Assembly (NCBI GenBank): GCA_034440135.1
Contig: JAWXBP010000201.1
Location: forward strand, 1 to 33,476
Direction: 5' to 3'
Source of the DNA: Planctomycetia bacterium
GTDB taxonomy: Bacteria > Planctomycetota > Planctomycetia > Pirellulales > JALHLM01
DNA length: 33,476 nucleotides
Shown here one piece after another: positions 23,215 to 31,032 of this stretch (the stretch's first letter is position 1; the number at the start of each line of letters is the position of its first letter). The notes beneath the pieces were generated by a model. That model had not been told where the DNA came from. It saw nothing but the letters and a program-made list of their open reading frames with translations, and made no database searches. Made by a program: the position numbers and the translations under genes.

Positions 23215-24537
23215 ATGGCCGAAGTGCGTTCTGAGGCGGTTGCTGTGCGGCCGCACGTGATTCGCTTTCCGCTTTATGCGCGAATTGCGGTGGCCGTGGC
23301 GGGCGGAGTCTTGCTGGGAATGTTCTTCGGCAAGGCGCCTTATTGGCCCGGCGGCGGCTTTGGGAACGTCGAGCTAGGGCGGTTGACGCTGCTGGTCGTT
23401 ACGCTGCTGAAGGCGTTGGCTTCGCCGCTCATCTTTTTCGCGGTGCTGGACGCTTTCCTGCGGACCGAGATCACCTTCGAGCGCGGCGGCAAGCTGATCT
23501 TGTTCAGCCTCGTCAATGTCGTCGCCGCAATGACGATCGGGCTGGCGGTGATGAATCTTTGGCGGCCCGGCGAATCGTGGCAGGGCAAGTTCGAGGAATA
23601 CGCCCAAATCGCCAGTTCCGAAGGGGGCGCCAAGCTCAAGGAAGCGGCGCCGCTGACTGTGGTGGAAAGCCTCCGGCAAGCGATTCCCGAGAATCTCTTT
23701 CAACCATTTATTAACGGGAACCTGCTCGGGGTGATTCTCCTCGCGGTGCTGAGCGGGGCGGCGCTGCGCGTGGTGCGCGGTGCGCAGCAACGGCATGGGC
23801 AGGTCGCCTACCTGGCCGTCGAACAGGCTGTGGAGACGCTCTACCAGGTCTTCGTGAAGATGTTGGAATGGGTGGTGCTGCTGGTGCCGTTGGCGGTGTT
23901 GGGCGGCGTGGCTCAGTCGGTTGCCGAAACCGGCAGCAAGACTTTCCCTTTGGTGGGCATTTTTCTGCTGGCCATGCTGACGGGGTTGGCGATTCATGCG
24001 TTCGGCTACTATGTGCTGGCCGCCTGGTTGTACGGCGGAAAGTCTCCCCCCGCGTTCTTGCGGGCCGGGTTTGAGCCGTTTCTCACGGGGCTGTCGACCA
24101 ACAGCAGCCTGGTGACGATTCCGGTGACCTTGCGGGCATTGACCGAGCGGCTCGGCGTCTCGGAGCAATCGGCGCGGCTGTCGACCTGTGTCGGCACCAA
24201 CTTCAACAACGACGGCATCACGCTGTACGAAGCGATGGCGGCGATTTTCGTCGCCCAGGCCGTGGGGTTGAATCAATCGCTGGGCGTACAGATCAACGCC
24301 GTCGTGGTCTGCGTGCTGGCGAGCTTGGGGTCGGCAGGCATTCCGCAGGCCGGGCTGGTGATTTTGCCATTGGTACTGGCGGCGACCGGGTTGTCCGACG
24401 AGACGATCAACATCGCGTGGCCGCTCATTATGGCGGTCGACTGGATTATCGCCCGAGTGCGATCGGGAGTGAACGTCCTGGGCGACATGACGGTGGCGGT
24501 TCAGTTGGACCGTTCGCGTCACGAGGGCGGCGGGTAG
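23215..24537 (+). CDS. Dicarboxylate/amino acid:cation symporter, SDF (DAACS) family
   Basis: This 440-residue inner-membrane protein has about eight hydrophobic segments and the two re-entrant regions of the GltPh/DctA fold. Hairpin 1 reads LTGLSTNSSLVTIPVTLRAL (about 290-310), in the place of the serine-rich SSSAATLP motif. The cation-site motif of TM7 reads GTNFNNDGITLYEA (about 326-340), where family members usually have the NMDG tetrapeptide. Hairpin 2 is SAGIPQAGLVILPLVLAATG. The family couples uptake of glutamate, aspartate or C4-dicarboxylates to Na+ or H+. The changed NMDG (here NNDG) and serine-poor hairpin point to a divergent subfamily whose substrate cannot be read. Confidence 0.88.
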   Translation: MAEVRSEAVAVRPHVIRFPLYARIAVAVAGGVLLGMFFGKAPYWPGGGFGNVELGRLTLLVVTLLKALASPLIFFAVLDAFLRTEITFERGGKLILFSLVNVVAAMTIGLAVMNLWRPGESWQGKFEEYAQIASSEGGAKLKEAAPLTVVESLRQAIPENLFQPFINGNLLGVILLAVLSGAALRVVRGAQQRHGQVAYLAVEQAVETLYQVFVKMLEWVVLLVPLAVLGGVAQSVAETGSKTFPLVGIFLLAMLTGLAIHAFGYYVLAAWLYGGKSPPAFLRAGFEPFLTGLSTNSSLVTIPVTLRALTERLGVSEQSARLSTCVGTNFNNDGITLYEAMAAIFVAQAVGLNQSLGVQINAVVVCVLASLGSAGIPQAGLVILPLVLAATGLSDETINIAWPLIMAVDWIIARVRSGVNVLGDMTVAVQLDRSRHEGGG

Positions 24538-25110
24538 GGCAGTATGCGCACAGTGCTGCAGCGAACAGGGCGCAGGGTCCTCCCAGCACTTACAGGTGCG
24601 CGGTGAGGGCAATTGTCTCGGCCCGCGAGCGGCCGTGAGGCCCCCGAATCACCTGGCATTTCTTCCGCTTCGCTCGATCTTTCGGCCGATAGACGCTAGG
24701 GATCAACGCGCCGGAAGCCCAATGGACGGCGCGCCATTGCCAATAAGATTTGGAAAGCGAATTCGGCGAGTACTTTTCTTGAATCGAACGCCCGTCGACA
24801 GGCGTTCTTAGAGGAGGCGTCCTGCACGGACCTATTAGGGAGTCGAGTCTTCCGAAGGGAACGAGCAGGCGGTTCGACGGCGACGCTGGCCAGGCGTTTC
24901 CGCCGCAGGCAGCGGTTTGCGAGTCGACTCAGCCAGGCCTTGACGCGCCGCCGAAGAGTTAAACCGGGGCGGTCGAGGAAAATGGGGCGGAATTCACTTG
25001 ACGGATGCGCTTCCAGCGGTCAAATTACCGTGGTCGGGCCACGTCTTTCTCTCGTCTGCGTTCGCATTTCCGCTCGGTCTTCAGGGGCCTTCTCGAAGGA
25101 GTCGTTGCAC
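24538..25110. other. 573-base intergenic stretch, no gene seen
   Basis: None of the frames has a ribosome-binding site, domain or signal sequence that would support a gene. A short 7-base hairpin (GAACGCC 24786-24792 with GGCGTTC 24801-24807) is present. A TTGACG at about 24997 with CAAATT 17 bases downstream is a weak promoter candidate for the DUF1559 gene. Confidence 0.5.
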
Positions 25111-26259
25111 ATGTCTCTCTCCGTGTCCCGTCGGCGCGGGTTTACCCTCGTCGAATTGTTGGTGGTCATCGCCATCATTGGCATCCTGATCGCCCTGTTG
25201 TTGCCCGCCTTGCAGACTGCTCGTGAAGCGGCTCGGCGCGCTCAATGCTTCAACAATCTGAAGCAGCTGTCGTTGGGGTGCCACACCTACCACTCCACGT
25301 ACAACACCTTTCCGCCGGCTTCCCAATTGGTTGGCACTGGGACCACGACGATCAACTACCCGAATATCTCGCGGAACGATCAGCACGGTCCGAACTGGGT
25401 GATCGCGATCCTGCCGTTCATCGAACAGCCGGCGCTGTACAAGTCGTTCGCGCTTAAGAACGCCGCCGGGGCGAATCTGTCTGTGGAAGACCCGCTCAAT
25501 GAAGACGAGCGGAAAACGGTCTTGACCACCATGATGTGCCCCAGCGACGCCTTCAATCAGTCGCCGTATGTCTCCGGCGCCAGCCGCTCGAATCCGGCCG
25601 GTATCCAATGGGCCCGCGGGAACTACGCCGCCAATAGCATCAATCAGTCGGCCGATGGCACCGGCACCTTCAATGTGGCCACGGGGCGTTGGACCGGAAA
25701 CTACGGCAATCCCGCCTGGGACCGTTGGTCGGACAAGCAACATTACCGCGGCGTGATGGGCTTTGGTTTGGCGACGAAGATCGGCCAGATCAAGGATGGT
25801 ACCAGCAATACGATGTTGATCGGCGAATTGCGGGCCGGCTTGTCTCCGATTGATCGCCGCGGCATTTGGGCGATCGGGGATGCGGGCTGCAGCATTCTGG
25901 CCTGGCACGGCTGCGAAGGGGACGCCGCTGGCCCGAATCAGTGTATCAACACCGCCTCGGACGACATGCGCTCGTGTGCTCAGGTCACCGCATCGCTTGG
26001 CCAGCAGTACTTGGTGACTGAGTGCATGACCTGCTGGACCGGTTGCGATGTGAACTATCAAGGCACCGCCCGCAGCAAGCATGCCGGCGGCATTCAATGC
26101 GGCTTCGCTGACGGCAGCGTGCATTTCGTTTCTGACACCGTCGAAACCGGCGGCAACTGGGCCAACTGCAAGGATCCTAATCAGTTCAAGGCGTGGGAAC
26201 GCCTGATTGTTTCGGCCGACGGGCTGCCCATCGAAATGCGGAAGGTGATTAGCGAGTGA
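25111..26259 (+). CDS. DUF1559 protein with type IV pilin-like N-terminus
   Basis: The 382-residue protein starts at the ATG at 25111, ten bases after GAAGGAG. The N-terminus carries the prepilin motif RRGFTLVELLVVIAIIGILI followed by ALLLPALQTAREAARRAQC, so a prepilin peptidase should cut after the glycine and methylate the phenylalanine. DUF1559 features follow: NNLKQLSLGCHTYHSTYNTF, GTSNTMLIGEL in the middle, and the C-terminal H-X9-DG motif in KHAGGIQCGFADGSVHFVSD. These proteins are abundant in planctomycetes and are thought to be pseudopilins or surface proteins. Several Cys pairs (residues about 265-315) may form disulfides outside the cell. A small lipoprotein gene lies downstream, a common companion. 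Confidence 0.93.
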   Translation: MSLSVSRRRGFTLVELLVVIAIIGILIALLLPALQTAREAARRAQCFNNLKQLSLGCHTYHSTYNTFPPASQLVGTGTTTINYPNISRNDQHGPNWVIAILPFIEQPALYKSFALKNAAGANLSVEDPLNEDERKTVLTTMMCPSDAFNQSPYVSGASRSNPAGIQWARGNYAANSINQSADGTGTFNVATGRWTGNYGNPAWDRWSDKQHYRGVMGFGLATKIGQIKDGTSNTMLIGELRAGLSPIDRRGIWAIGDAGCSILAWHGCEGDAAGPNQCINTASDDMRSCAQVTASLGQQYLVTECMTCWTGCDVNYQGTARSKHAGGIQCGFADGSVHFVSDTVETGGNWANCKDPNQFKAWERLIVSADGLPIEMRKVISE

Positions 26260-26292
26260 TCTTGGAATCACTCGTTTGCAGGGATTGTCAAT

Positions 26293-26340
26293 CATCCGCT
26301 CGCTTCGGTATCATGCCGGGCGAGCGGATGCTTTATTTCT
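26293..26340 (+). terminator. Hairpin terminator after the DUF1559 gene
   Basis: CATCCGCTCG (26293-26302) pairs exactly with CGAGCGGATG (26321-26330), and inner bases extend the stem; CTTTATTTCT follows. A second perfect 8-base hairpin (26253-26260 with 26267-26274) covers the stop codon just upstream. Confidence 0.65.
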
Positions 26341-26490
26341 GCGGCGCCGGCAGTCGCAAGGTCTTGCGACGAGGCTGATGGCGGCCTGAAATGGCGAGCA
26401 CCTCAAAGCTGCGATCGCAGTTTCCGGGCCGCGTTGTTTTCGAAACCATTCCCATTGTGTTGAATTCGCGACCGCGAGTTCATTCGATTC

Positions 26491-26916
26491 ATGAGCGAGG
26501 TTGCCGTGTTGCGATTCGCGTTGCTGCTTGGGTGTGTGGCGGGTTTGTCGGGCCTCAGCGGGTGTGGCGGCGGATCGCCTTACGACACGGTTCCCATCTC
26601 CGGGACCGTGACACTCGCTGATGGTGGCGACCTAAAAGGGTACGCGATGAAGACGATTCGCTTGGCGCCAAACTCGACCGATGCTGAAGCCCGTCCCGCG
26701 TCCGGCGAAGTGCAGGAAGATGGAACTTTCAAGCTGGGCACTAAGACGGCAAGTGACGGCGCCATTCCAGGCAAGTACGCCGTGTTCGCGAGCATCATGA
26801 AGAACTATCCGCCGACTCCCGCGGACATAAGCAAGACCTGGGTCTGCGATCCAGCGGAGATCGACGTCAAAGAGGGCATGGAGCCGATTTCCATCAAGGT
26901 CAGTGTCGGCAAGTAA
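26491..26916 (+). CDS. Small lipoprotein of unknown function, DUF1559-associated
   Basis: The 141-residue protein has a short hydrophobic signal and a lipobox LSGC with Cys25 as the lipid-attached residue, followed by GGGSPYDTVPISGTVTLADG. The PISGTVTLADG pattern starts a beta-sandwich domain like the carboxypeptidase-regulatory fold, often seen in planctomycete lipoproteins next to DUF1559 genes. The rest (SGEVQEDGTFKLGTKTASDG, then IPGKYAVFASIM) fits that fold. It is on the same strand as the DUF1559 gene but behind a terminator, so it may have its own promoter. Function unknown. Confidence 0.75.
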   Translation: MSEVAVLRFALLLGCVAGLSGLSGCGGGSPYDTVPISGTVTLADGGDLKGYAMKTIRLAPNSTDAEARPASGEVQEDGTFKLGTKTASDGAIPGKYAVFASIMKNYPPTPADISKTWVCDPAEIDVKEGMEPISIKVSVGK

Positions 26917-26984
26917 GCGGCTGACGAGTTTTCTGGCGATGCCATGCGCATGGCTTATCTTGCGCGCTTCAGGATTGTTCAACG

Positions 26985-27659
26985 ATGCAACGATTTCGTT
27001 CCAACCAGTTGTGCGCGCTGATGCTGATATTGGCCGTCTGTGTCGTGGCGGGCTGTGGGCCTGCGGAGCCGCCTGAAGCGGCGATGTTTCGCGAGATGGA
27101 AGCTCGCGACGTAATCGTCAAGGACGGCAAACTCACCGAGCTTAACTTCGGTTCGCAGTCGTTCAGCGACGCGGATTGCGCGAAGCTGGCCGCGCTCTCT
27201 GATTTGCAGGTGCTGGATCTGGGGAAGTGCCAGATCACGGATGCGGGACTCGATCAGGTCGCGAAGCTGATTACGCTGGATTCGTTGTCGCTTGAAGGAG
27301 TTACGGCGATCACCGACGCGGGCATCGCCAAGCTTTCCCCGCTTAAGACGTTGACCAATCTCAACCTGGGCGGAACCGGCGTGACCGACGAGTCGCTGGA
27401 GTCGATCGCCAAACTGCCAGCATTGCAAAAACTGTCGTTAGCGCCAGCGCCCGCTATCACGGACGCCGGGTTGAGCCAACTCGACGGGCTAAAGCAACTG
27501 AACGAGATCTGGCTTGTCGGCACGGGAGTGACCGCGGAAGGCGCCAAGTCGCTCAAGGCCGCGCATCCGGGCATCCTAGTCCATGGCGTCGACGAAGAAG
27601 AAGAAACCGAGTCGGAAATTGACTCGGCGGCCGAAAAGGCGCCGTCGCCATCGTCTTGA
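26985..27659 (+). CDS. Leucine-rich-repeat lipoprotein
   Basis: The 224-residue protein begins with a signal ending in the lipobox VAGC (Cys24), so it should be anchored in a membrane facing the periplasm or outside. Five or so leucine-rich repeats of about 24 residues follow (about residues 60-195), for example LQVLDLGKCQITDAGLDQVA and LTNLNLGGTGVTDESLESIA, of the cysteine-containing/bacterial type with the ITDAGL signature. The C-terminal 25 residues are acidic and serine-rich (EEEETESEIDSAAEKAPSPS). LRR domains bind proteins; the partner is unknown. It lies 68 bases downstream of the small lipoprotein gene and may be co-transcribed with it. Confidence 0.82.
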   Translation: MQRFRSNQLCALMLILAVCVVAGCGPAEPPEAAMFREMEARDVIVKDGKLTELNFGSQSFSDADCAKLAALSDLQVLDLGKCQITDAGLDQVAKLITLDSLSLEGVTAITDAGIAKLSPLKTLTNLNLGGTGVTDESLESIAKLPALQKLSLAPAPAITDAGLSQLDGLKQLNEIWLVGTGVTAEGAKSLKAAHPGILVHGVDEEEETESEIDSAAEKAPSPSS

Positions 27660-27792
27660 TTCTTCGTCGGGGGCGGCTCTGTTTGCAGCCACCTTGTGTG
27701 CCCGCTCGCGGCTTGTGTCGCCGGCCCTCGTGACTGAGAATCGGATCCGGTGATTTTCCGGCGAAGGGGCCTCATTCCGGAGCGATTGCGCG

Positions 27793-29043
27793 ATGGACGA
27801 TGGTGCGGCGGAACGAGCCCGGCAAGTCGTTGGCGATGTTTACCGCGATGAATCCCGCCGCGTGTTCGCAACCCTGGTCCGGCTGATCGGCGACATGGAC
27901 CTGGCCGAGGAGGCGATGCACGACGCCTTTGCCGCGGCCGTCGAACAATGGGCCTCTGAGGGCGTACCAGCGAACCCCCGAGCCTGGCTGGTCTCAGCGG
28001 GCCGGTTCAAGGCCATCGACGTCATCCGACGGCGCGCGCGGTTCGATGCATCGTTGGGCCAAATCAGCGCTCGAATCGAGGAGCAGTCGCAGTCGCTCCG
28101 GCCGGGCGAAGCCGAAGACGTCGTCGACGATCGGCTCCGACTGATCTTCACCTGCTGCCACCCGGCCTTGCCGGATAGCACGCAAGTCGCCCTGACGTTG
28201 CGCGAGGTTTGCGGGCTGACGACGGAGGAAATCGCCAGTGCTTTTCTGACGGCGCCGGCCACGATCGCGCAACGCATTGTGCGAGGCAAAGCGAAAATCC
28301 GCGACGCGAGAATTCCGTATCAAGTTCCGGCTCTGACGGACTTGCCGGATCGGCTGGATTCCGTGCTTTCGGTGATCTATCTGGTGTTCAATGAAGGGTA
28401 TTCGGCGTCGTCCGGCGAGACGTTGACGAGGGCCGACTTGTCCGGCGAGGCAATTCGCTTGGCGCGGCTGCTGTCGGAACTATTGCCGGACGCCGAGGCG
28501 TTGGGATTGCTGGCGCTCATGTTGCTGCACGAATCGCGCCGGGGCGCAAGGACTTCGGCAAACGGAGATCTGATCCTCTTGGAAGACCAGGATCGATCGC
28601 TTTGGAATCAGCATCAGATTCGTGAAGGACAGACGCTCGTGGAGAAGGCCTTCGGCTCAGGTCAACTGGGCGCGTATTCGATTCAGGCGGCGATTTCCGC
28701 CGTCCATGCCACGGCGACGTCGGCCGTAGCGACCGATTGGGGACAGATTGTCGCGCTCTACGATTTGCTGCTGCAGTCCGGGCCGTCTCCCGTGATTGAG
28801 CTCAACCGGGCCGTTGCGATGGCCATGCGCGACGGACCCAACGTTGGCCTGGCGTTGATCGACGGAATACTCGATCGAGGCGACTTGGCCGACTATCGGC
28901 TGGCGCATGCCGCGCGGGCCGATTTCTGCCGGCGATTGGGACTCGCGGATGACGCGCGGGAATCGTACGAGCGCGCCTTGGCGCTTTCCAAGCAAGCGCC
29001 GGAACGCCGGTTTCTGGAACGCCGGCTGCAAGAGCTGCGCTGA
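27793..29043 (+). CDS. ECF42-type RNA polymerase sigma factor with C-terminal TPR-like extension
   Basis: The 416-residue protein is twice the size of a usual ECF sigma factor. Region 2 is at about residues 15-85 (DMDLAEEAMHDAFAAAVEQW and RFKAIDVIRRRARFD). Region 4 is at about 120-180 (VALTLREVCGLTTEEIASAF, then TIAQRIVRGKAKIRDARIPY). A conserved ALTDLPDRLDSVLSVIYLVF joins them to a C-terminal helical region (about 215-416) with TPR-like repeats, ending in AHAARADFCRRLGLADDARE. This is the ECF42 group, which lacks a cognate anti-sigma factor and whose extension is thought to regulate activity. ECF42 genes are typically next to DGPF/YCII genes, exactly as here. The signal is unknown. Confidence 0.88.
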   Translation: MDDGAAERARQVVGDVYRDESRRVFATLVRLIGDMDLAEEAMHDAFAAAVEQWASEGVPANPRAWLVSAGRFKAIDVIRRRARFDASLGQISARIEEQSQSLRPGEAEDVVDDRLRLIFTCCHPALPDSTQVALTLREVCGLTTEEIASAFLTAPATIAQRIVRGKAKIRDARIPYQVPALTDLPDRLDSVLSVIYLVFNEGYSASSGETLTRADLSGEAIRLARLLSELLPDAEALGLLALMLLHESRRGARTSANGDLILLEDQDRSLWNQHQIREGQTLVEKAFGSGQLGAYSIQAAISAVHATATSAVATDWGQIVALYDLLLQSGPSPVIELNRAVAMAMRDGPNVGLALIDGILDRGDLADYRLAHAARADFCRRLGLADDARESYERALALSKQAPERRFLERRLQELR

Positions 29044-29136
29044 AAAAAGTCTCAGTGGGGCGTCGATTCGCGGCGCGTCCGCACGACTACTCATTAAAGG
29101 CGGTGAGAATCACTCTCCTGACGAGGGGGCGGCGCG

Positions 29137-29511
29137 ATGAAGTTTATCTGTCTCGGGTACATCGATGAATCGAAATGGGACTGCCTGGCGAGTGGCGAAC
29201 AGACGTCGTGCATGGAGGAGTGCCTCGCGTATGACGCTGAATTGAAGCGCGGAGGGCACTTTGCAGGCGGGATGTGCCTGGAGAGCGTGCGGCATGCTGT
29301 GACGCTCAAGCATCGCACCGGGGGCGTGGAGGTCACCGATGGTCCGTTTATCGAAACGAAGGAACACCTGGGCGGAATCCTGATCCTCGAGGCGAGAGAC
29401 TTGAACCACGCCATCCAATTGATGTCGCAACATCCCGGGGTGAAGATGGGACCGTTCGAAATCCGCGCCCTCGACGAGAAACTCGCGGCTCAAGTTGGAG
29501 CCACAGTTTAA
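29137..29511 (+). CDS. YCII-related (DGPF) protein 1
   Basis: The 124-residue protein has the DGPF signature at [20 protein letters not shown] (about residues 66-85), part of a dimeric ferredoxin-like alpha/beta fold. The N-terminal [14 protein letters not shown] and the C-terminal [14 protein letters not shown] also fit the family. The enzymatic activity of DGPF proteins is unsettled. The GAGGGGG seven or so bases before the ATG supports the start. It is the first target-type gene behind the ECF42 gene, after a 93-base gap that may hold an ECF42 promoter. Confidence 0.88.
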   Translation: MKFICLGYIDESKWDCLASGEQTSCMEECLAYDAELKRGGHFAGGMCLESVRHAVTLKHRTGGVEVTDGPFIETKEHLGGILILEARDLNHAIQLMSQHPGVKMGPFEIRALDEKLAAQVGATV

Positions 29512-29541
29512 GCAGTTCACTTTTTTATTTGGAGTAAGAAG

Positions 29542-30021
29542 ATGCACAGCGAACCGCAACAAGAGCACCATTGGTTGCAGAAAATGGTCGGCGACTGGAC
29601 CTGCGAGTTTGAATGCGACATGGGGCCGGATCAGCCGACGAAGACGACGGCGACGGCGGCGGTGCGATCGCTGGGCGGCCTATGGACGATCTCGGAAGCC
29701 GATGGCGAGGTGCCCGGCGGAGGCAAAAGCCAGAGCATCATGACGCTTGGCTACGACCCGGCGAAGCAGTGCTTTGTGGGTTCATTCGTCGCGTCAGTGA
29801 TGACGTACCTGTGGATCTACGACGGCGGTTCGTTGGACGCCGCCGGCAAGGTGTTGACGCTCAGCGCCGAAGGACCGAGCTTCACCGGCGAAGGCCTCGC
29901 GAAGTACCAGGACATCATCGAGTTCATCGACGATGATCATCACACGCTTTCATCGCGCGTGCAGGGCGCCGACGGAAATTGGACGCACTTCATGACGGGG
30001 CACTACTACCGCAAGAAGTAG
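29542..30021 (+). CDS. DUF1579 protein
   Basis: The 159-residue protein shows DUF1579 features: an N-terminal HHWLQKMVGDWTCEFECDMG (the GxW motif), then VRSLGGLWTISEADGEVPGG, SIMTLGYDPAKQCFVGSFV and the C-terminal HFMTGHYYRKK. The fold is a lipocalin-like beta barrel. The molecular function is unknown; DUF1579 genes are regular members of ECF42/DGPF clusters. GGAGTAAG precedes the ATG by about five bases. It lies 30 bases behind YCII protein 1 and 36 before YCII protein 2, so the three are one transcription unit. Confidence 0.88.
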   Translation: MHSEPQQEHHWLQKMVGDWTCEFECDMGPDQPTKTTATAAVRSLGGLWTISEADGEVPGGGKSQSIMTLGYDPAKQCFVGSFVASVMTYLWIYDGGSLDAAGKVLTLSAEGPSFTGEGLAKYQDIIEFIDDDHHTLSSRVQGADGNWTHFMTGHYYRKK

Positions 30022-30057
30022 GCGGCGGCGTTTCCTTCCGCGATCAGGAGCAAATCC

Positions 30058-30417
30058 ATGAAGTACATGCTGTTGATTTACAGCGACGAAAAGGCCTGGA
30101 AAGACGAGGAACGCGAAGCCTGTTTCGAGGAATCGATCGGGCTTACGCGCCAATTGGACGCCAGCGGCAAGTTTCTCGGCGCTTCGCCGCTGCATCCAGT
30201 CGCGACTGCGACCAGTGTGCGCGTGCGGAATGGCAAGCGGCTCGTGACGGATGGTCCGTTTGCGGAAACGCACGAGCAACTCGGCGGGTATTTCTTGGTC
30301 GACGCGCAGGATCTCGACGAAGCGATCGAGATCGCCGGACGGATTCCCGGTGCGCGGAAAGGAACGGTCGAAGTGCGGCCGGTCTTCGAACTGGCTGGCC
30401 TGCCGCCAGGCAAATAA
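30058..30417 (+). CDS. YCII-related (DGPF) protein 2
   Basis: This 119-residue protein starts MKYMLLIYSDEKAWKDEERE, the classic start of the DGPF family, and has LVTDGPFAETHEQLGGYFLV at about residues 62-81 with an IPGARKGTVEVRPV end. It is the most typical of the three DGPF proteins here. A histidine, as in related YCII enzymes, is present in the DGPF loop (THEQLGG). AGGAGC precedes the ATG by seven bases. Confidence 0.92.
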   Translation: MKYMLLIYSDEKAWKDEEREACFEESIGLTRQLDASGKFLGASPLHPVATATSVRVRNGKRLVTDGPFAETHEQLGGYFLVDAQDLDEAIEIAGRIPGARKGTVEVRPVFELAGLPPGK

Positions 30418-30476
30418 GCGGTCCGCGGACGGCAATGTGGCTTGAACCGAGTAAGTACATCGAGAGGAACAGAGCA

Positions 30477-30899
30477 ATGCGCGTGATGGTGATCGTCAAG
30501 GCAAGCCAGGATTCCGAGGCCGGCCTGATGCCGAGCGAACAATTGTTGGCGGAAATGGGCGACTTCAACGAACAACTGGTGAAGGCCGGCATCCTGCGCG
30601 ACGGCGCGGGTTTGCATCCCAGTTCCAGAGGATTCCGCGTGCGGTTCTCTGGGAAAAACCGCACGGTCATCGATGGGCCGTTCGCCGAAACCAAGGAACT
30701 CGTGGCGGGCTACTGGCTCTGGGAGGTCCAATCGATGGACGAGGCCGTGGAGTGGGTCAAGCGCTGCCCGAACCCAATGTTGGAGGATTCCGAAATTGAA
30801 ATTCGGCGACTCTTCGAAGCGGAAGATTTCGGCGAGTCGCTGACGCCGGAGCTGCGCGAGCAGGAAGAGCGCATTATTCGCGGCGTCAAGGGAAGCTGA
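30477..30899 (+). CDS. YCII-related (DGPF) protein 3
   Basis: From the ATG at 30477, preceded by GAGAGGAA, the protein has 140 residues. It starts MRVMVIVKASQDSEAGLMPS, has TVIDGPFAETKELVAGYWLW at about residues 62-81 and ends in an acidic helical tail (EADFGESLTPELREQEERII region). It is longer and more diverged from the other two, matching the PhnB/YCII subgroup that starts with MKVMVMVKA. The frame is open upstream to 29979 but that part overlaps YCII protein 2 in another frame and was rejected. A hairpin terminator follows. Confidence 0.9.
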   Translation: MRVMVIVKASQDSEAGLMPSEQLLAEMGDFNEQLVKAGILRDGAGLHPSSRGFRVRFSGKNRTVIDGPFAETKELVAGYWLWEVQSMDEAVEWVKRCPNPMLEDSEIEIRRLFEAEDFGESLTPELREQEERIIRGVKGS

Positions 30900-30930
30900 T
30901 TTGCTTTAGCGGTCGCTCGCGCGGCACAAT

Positions 30931-31000
30931 AAGCCCAGGGAAGGCGGTCCACAATCGTCGGCTTTGTCGACGGTTCTGGACAGCCTTCCCTGGGTTTTTC
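30931..31000 (+). terminator. Hairpin terminator, copy 2 of the AAGCCCAGGGAAGGC arms
   Basis: The arms 30931-30945 and 30983-30997 are reverse complements apart from one base, and a T-run (30995-30999) follows on the plus strand, 30 bases after the last stop of the ECF42 operon. The arms equal those at 13475-13540, while the loop sequence is different. The loop contains an additional imperfect pairing. Confidence 0.7.
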
Positions 31001-31032
31001 GCTTTTCTCATTGACCCAACGCGAGCGACGCC

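Noticed and set aside
23374-24612. Long minus-strand open frame opposite the symporter gene
   Set aside because: Composition is rich in Q, H and R with no motif, and the plus strand encodes a clear SDF transporter.
25081-26295. Minus-strand open frame opposite the DUF1559 gene
   Set aside because: No family features; the plus strand has the prepilin and H-X9-DG motifs.
29979-30476. Upstream extension of DGPF protein 3
   Set aside because: It overlaps DGPF protein 2 and the end of the DUF1579 gene in another frame; the family start MRVMVIVKA and a ribosome-binding site are at 30477.
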